A stretch of DNA of 64,000 bases, taken from assembly GCA_050299835.1 (NCBI GenBank), contig JBNKWP010000002.1:62001-126000 (forward strand), given 5' to 3'. The translations under genes and the position numbers were made by a program. Below are positions 61,452-64,000 of the stretch, piece after piece. Position 1 is the first letter of the stretch. The number at the start of each line of letters is the position of its first letter. The notes below the pieces were generated by a model, which made no database searches, was not told the origin of the DNA, and was given only the letters and a program-made list of their open reading frames with translations. The DNA is from JAJDOD01 sp050299835 (GTDB taxonomy: Bacteria; Pseudomonadota; Alphaproteobacteria; Rhodobacterales; Rhodobacteraceae).

Positions 61452-61523
61452 CCGGTTCGAGTGGGGAGACGTTGCCGCCCCACCCATCTCAATGGTCCCG
61501 GCCCAAGAGCCGGGGCCAATTCC

Positions 61524-64000
61524 TCAGCTACACCCGCTCGTCGCGCCGCAGGTGTTGCACTTCATGCAGGTGCCGTTGCGCACCAGCGTGTAGTTACCGC
61601 AATCGCCGCAGGGATCGCCCTCGTAGCCTTGCATCTTGGCTTTCGCGCGCGCATCCATCGTCAGCGTGCCGGTTCCAAGCGACGTCTCCGCGACAGACCC
61701 AACCTCCGGCACCAGCGCCTGAAGCGCAGCGGCGGGATCGGAGGCACCGGCGAGTGCCGTGGCCCCCACGCCGCCGTCAACGACGACCAGTTCCTGCGGC
61801 ACGCGGCCCCGCGTGTAACCCGCCGAGACGACCTTGCGCAGGACGTCGAACTGGGTCGAGCCGCTGGCCCCCGGCACTTCCTTGAAGTTCGGAACACCCT
61901 CTTCCTCGCCCCGGCCCAGCTCGTCGAAGGTCGGCCCGTCGGGCTTCACATGGGCCAGATCGGTGCGGTCCAGATAGGACACGGCCAGTTCGCGGAAGAT
62001 GTAATCGAGGATCGAGGTCGCGTTCTTGATCGTTTCGTTGCCCTGCACCATGCCCGCCGGTTCGAACCGGGTGAAGGTGAAGGCATCGACGAACTCCTCC
62101 AGCGGCACGCCGTACTGAAGACCGACAGAAACCGCGATGGCGAAGTTGTTCATCATCGCCCGGAAGCCCGCGCCTTCCTTGTGCATGTCGATGAAGATCT
62201 CGCCCAGCGTCCCGTCCTGGTACTCGCCGGTCCGCAGATAGACCTTGTGCCCGCCGACGATGGCCTTCTGGGTATAGCCTCGGCGACGCTCCGGCAGTTT
62301 CTCGCGGGCTTTGGCGACCTCCTTGACGATCACCTTCTCGACGATCTTCTCCGCCAGCACCTGCGCCTTCTCTGCCGGCGTGCCGGTTTCGAGGATCTCT
62401 GCGGCCTCGTCATCGTCCTCGACCAGCGCTGCCGAAAGCGGCTGCGACAGTTTCGAACCGTCGCGGTAGAGCGCGTTGGCCTTTACGCCAAGCGACCAGG
62501 AAAGCTCGTAGGCTTCCTTGCAGTCCTCGATGGTCGCATCGTTCGGCATGTTGATCGTCTTGGAGATCGCACCCGAGATGAAGCTCTGCGCCGCCGCCAT
62601 CATGGTGATGTGGCTCTCGACGGACAGGAACCGCTTGCCCTTCTTGCCGCAGGGATTGGCACAGTCGAAGACGGCGTAATGCTCTTCCTTCAGATGCGGC
62701 GCCCCTTCCAGCGTCATCGTTCCGCAGACGTGGTCGTTCGCCGCTTCGATGTCCTTTCGGGAGAAGCCAAGATGCCTCAGCAGGTCGAAGGACGGGTCGG
62801 TCAGCTTCTCGACCGGGATGCCAAGCGTCCTGGTGCAGAACTCCTCGCCCAGCGTCCACTGGTTGAAGACGAACCGGATGTCGAATGCGCTCGGCAGAGC
62901 GGTTTCGATCTTGTCCAGTTCCGCCTGGCCAAAGCCGTGACCGATGAGCGAGGTGTGGTTGATCCCCGGCGCATTGCCGATGGTGCCGTGGCCGACCGCG
63001 TAGGACACGATCTCCTCGATCTCCGCCGGACCGTAGCCGAGCGTTTCCAGCGCGGCAGGCACGGACCGGTTGATGATCTTGAAATAACCGCCACCGGCCA
63101 GCTTCTTGAATTTCACCAGCGCGAAGTCCGGCTCAATCCCCGTGGTGTCGCAATCCATCACCAGACCAATGGTGCCGGTCGGCGCGATCACGGTCGCCTG
63201 CGCGTTGCGATAGCCGTGCTTCTCGCCCAGCTTCAGCGCCTCGTCCCAGGCCTTGCCAGCCAGCTTCGTCAGCTTCTGATCCGGGCAGTTCACCAGGTCG
63301 AGCGCGACCGGGTTCACGTTCATCGCCTCATACCCGTCCGTCTCACCATGAGCGGCGCGGCGGTGATTGCGGATGACGCGGAGCATATGCTCGGCGTTGC
63401 GTTCGTAGCTCGGGAACGCGCCCAGTTCATTGGCGATCTCGGCCGACGTCGCATAGGCCACGCCGGTCATGATCGCGGTGAGCGCACCGGTGAGCGCCCG
63501 GCCCTCGTCGCTGTCATAGGAGTAGCCCATGTTCATCAGCAATCCGCCGATATTGGCGTAGCCAAGGCCGAGGGTGCGGAAGTCGTAGCTGAGTTGCGCG
63601 ATTTCCTTGGACGGGAACTGCGCCATCATCACCGAGATTTCCAGCGTCAGCGTCCAGAGACGGGTCGCATGCATGTAATCCTCGGCCTGGAACACGCCGT
63701 CCTTCTGGAAGGTCAGCAGGTTCATCGAGGCAAGGTTGCAGGCCGTGTCGTCAAGAAACATGTACTCCGAGCACGGGTTGGAACCACGGATCGGGCCGTC
63801 TTCCGGGCAGGTGTGCCAGGCGTTCACCGTGTCGTGGTACTGGATGCCGGGATCGGCACAGGCCCATGCGGCGTGGCCGACCTGCTCCCACAGATCGCGG
63901 GCCTTGATGGTCTTGGCGACACCACCGTCCTTACGATTCAGCAATTCCCAGTCCGCGTCATCCTTGACGGCCTGAAGGAACGCGTCGGTGACACGGATCG
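61524..64000 (-). CDS. nrdJ: Vitamin B12-dependent (class II) ribonucleoside-diphosphate reductase, C-terminal part
   Basis: The enzyme reduces ribonucleotides to deoxyribonucleotides with adenosylcobalamin and needs no oxygen. The frame is open at the right edge, so the N-terminus is missing; about 825 residues are seen. Typical segments: RGSNPCSEYMFLDDTACNLA with active-site cysteine and radical-pocket residues, VIAPTGTIGLVMDCDTTGIE and RFEPAGMVQGNETIKNATS. A C-terminal cysteine-rich zinc-ribbon-like tail has GDCGNYTLVRNGTCMKCNTC and ends in GATSGCS. The length and tail are those of the long NrdJ form of alphaproteobacteria. Confidence 0.95.
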   Translation of the reverse strand, partial: IRVTDAFLQAVKDDADWELLNRKDGGVAKTIKARDLWEQVGHAAWACADPGIQYHDTVNAWHTCPEDGPIRGSNPCSEYMFLDDTACNLASMNLLTFQKDGVFQAEDYMHATRLWTLTLEISVMMAQFPSKEIAQLSYDFRTLGLGYANIGGLLMNMGYSYDSDEGRALTGALTAIMTGVAYATSAEIANELGAFPSYERNAEHMLRVIRNHRRAAHGETDGYEAMNVNPVALDLVNCPDQKLTKLAGKAWDEALKLGEKHGYRNAQATVIAPTGTIGLVMDCDTTGIEPDFALVKFKKLAGGGYFKIINRSVPAALETLGYGPAEIEEIVSYAVGHGTIGNAPGINHTSLIGHGFGQAELDKIETALPSAFDIRFVFNQWTLGEEFCTRTLGIPVEKLTDPSFDLLRHLGFSRKDIEAANDHVCGTMTLEGAPHLKEEHYAVFDCANPCGKKGKRFLSVESHITMMAAAQSFISGAISKTINMPNDATIEDCKEAYELSWSLGVKANALYRDGSKLSQPLSAALVEDDDEAAEILETGTPAEKAQVLAEKIVEKVIVKEVAKAREKLPERRRGYTQKAIVGGHKVYLRTGEYQDGTLGEIFIDMHKEGAGFRAMMNNFAIAVSVGLQYGVPLEEFVDAFTFTRFEPAGMVQGNETIKNATSILDYIFRELAVSYLDRTDLAHVKPDGPTFDELGRGEEEGVPNFKEVPGASGSTQFDVLRKVVSAGYTRGRVPQELVVVDGGVGATALAGASDPAAALQALVPEVGSVAETSLGTGTLTMDARAKAKMQGYEGDPCGDCGNYTLVRNGTCMKCNTCGATSGCS

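Larger units (their letters stand above)
61036..61523. other. Intergenic region downstream of nrdJ
   Basis: About 490 bp without a credible gene. It holds two terminator-like structures (61277-61296 and 61410-61451) and the promoter of the short gene at 60850. A cobalamin riboswitch was looked for and not found; it would be expected upstream of nrdJ, outside the window. Confidence 0.6.

Noticed and set aside
61301..61523. Cobalamin riboswitch for the B12-dependent reductase
   Set aside because: The structured stretch is 3' of nrdJ, lacks a B12 box, and ends in a T-run; it is better explained as the terminator.
1..64000. CRISPR arrays, rRNA operons and insertion sequences
   Set aside because: No regularly spaced repeats, no rRNA sequence and no transposase were found in the window.

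Overview
The window looks like chromosome of an alphaproteobacterium, most likely Rhodobacteraceae (Roseobacter group). The reasons are high G+C with frequent GTG starts, a four-subunit sarcosine oxidase operon, homospermidine synthase, CcmI, GapR (DUF2312), B12-dependent ribonucleotide reductase NrdJ, and a glucan-synthase pair of a kind common in Rhodobacterales. No database search was possible; family calls rest on motifs, length and gene order.

Layout. 1-5990: end of a 3-hydroxyisobutyrate-type dehydrogenase, then a LysR regulator divergent from glutaryl-CoA dehydrogenase (interrupted by a run of N), a fused alpha/beta E1 dehydrogenase and a FabD-like acyltransferase, which form a probable CoA-ester catabolic operon. 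6235-11207: envelope and housekeeping genes (LysM protein, LOG-family hydrolase, metallophosphoesterase, SodB, DUF924). 11268-18845: homospermidine synthase and the sox operon (soxB, small membrane protein, soxD, soxA, soxG). 19022-33542: ccmI-ruvX-DUF1289, L,D-transpeptidase, mutL-rmuC, yebC-LysE exporter, tyrS, anmK, lon, nucleoside hydrolase and a GNAT enzyme. 33589-41456: SelO, then a membrane-fusion protein plus GT2/PilZ synthase pair (BgsB/BgsA-like), facing an operon of two unusual solute-binding proteins, one carrying LysM and the other an OmpA-like end.

42072-57088 is an integrated element of about 15 kb in tRNA-Thr(UGU), bounded by a 38-bp direct repeat, with a tyrosine integrase at its right end. 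It has excisionase-like HTH proteins, primase-polymerase, a D5/SF3 helicase, an iteron-like origin and a terminase-small-subunit-like protein, but no capsid, portal, tail or large terminase genes. This is the layout of a phage satellite (PICI-like). Its left end carries defence cargo: Vsr, a C5 cytosine methyltransferase, a putative restriction endonuclease and a single-gene reverse transcriptase that resembles the defence-associated (UG/DRT) class. The repeat covers the 5' half of the tRNA, so integration appears to have separated the tRNA from its original promoter, which is still recognisable beyond the right repeat.

57235-64000 returns to ordinary chromosome: a sulfotransferase-like protein, GapR, a small membrane protein, a FadJ-like bifunctional protein whose dehydrogenase active site looks degenerate, and the C-terminal part of NrdJ running off the window.
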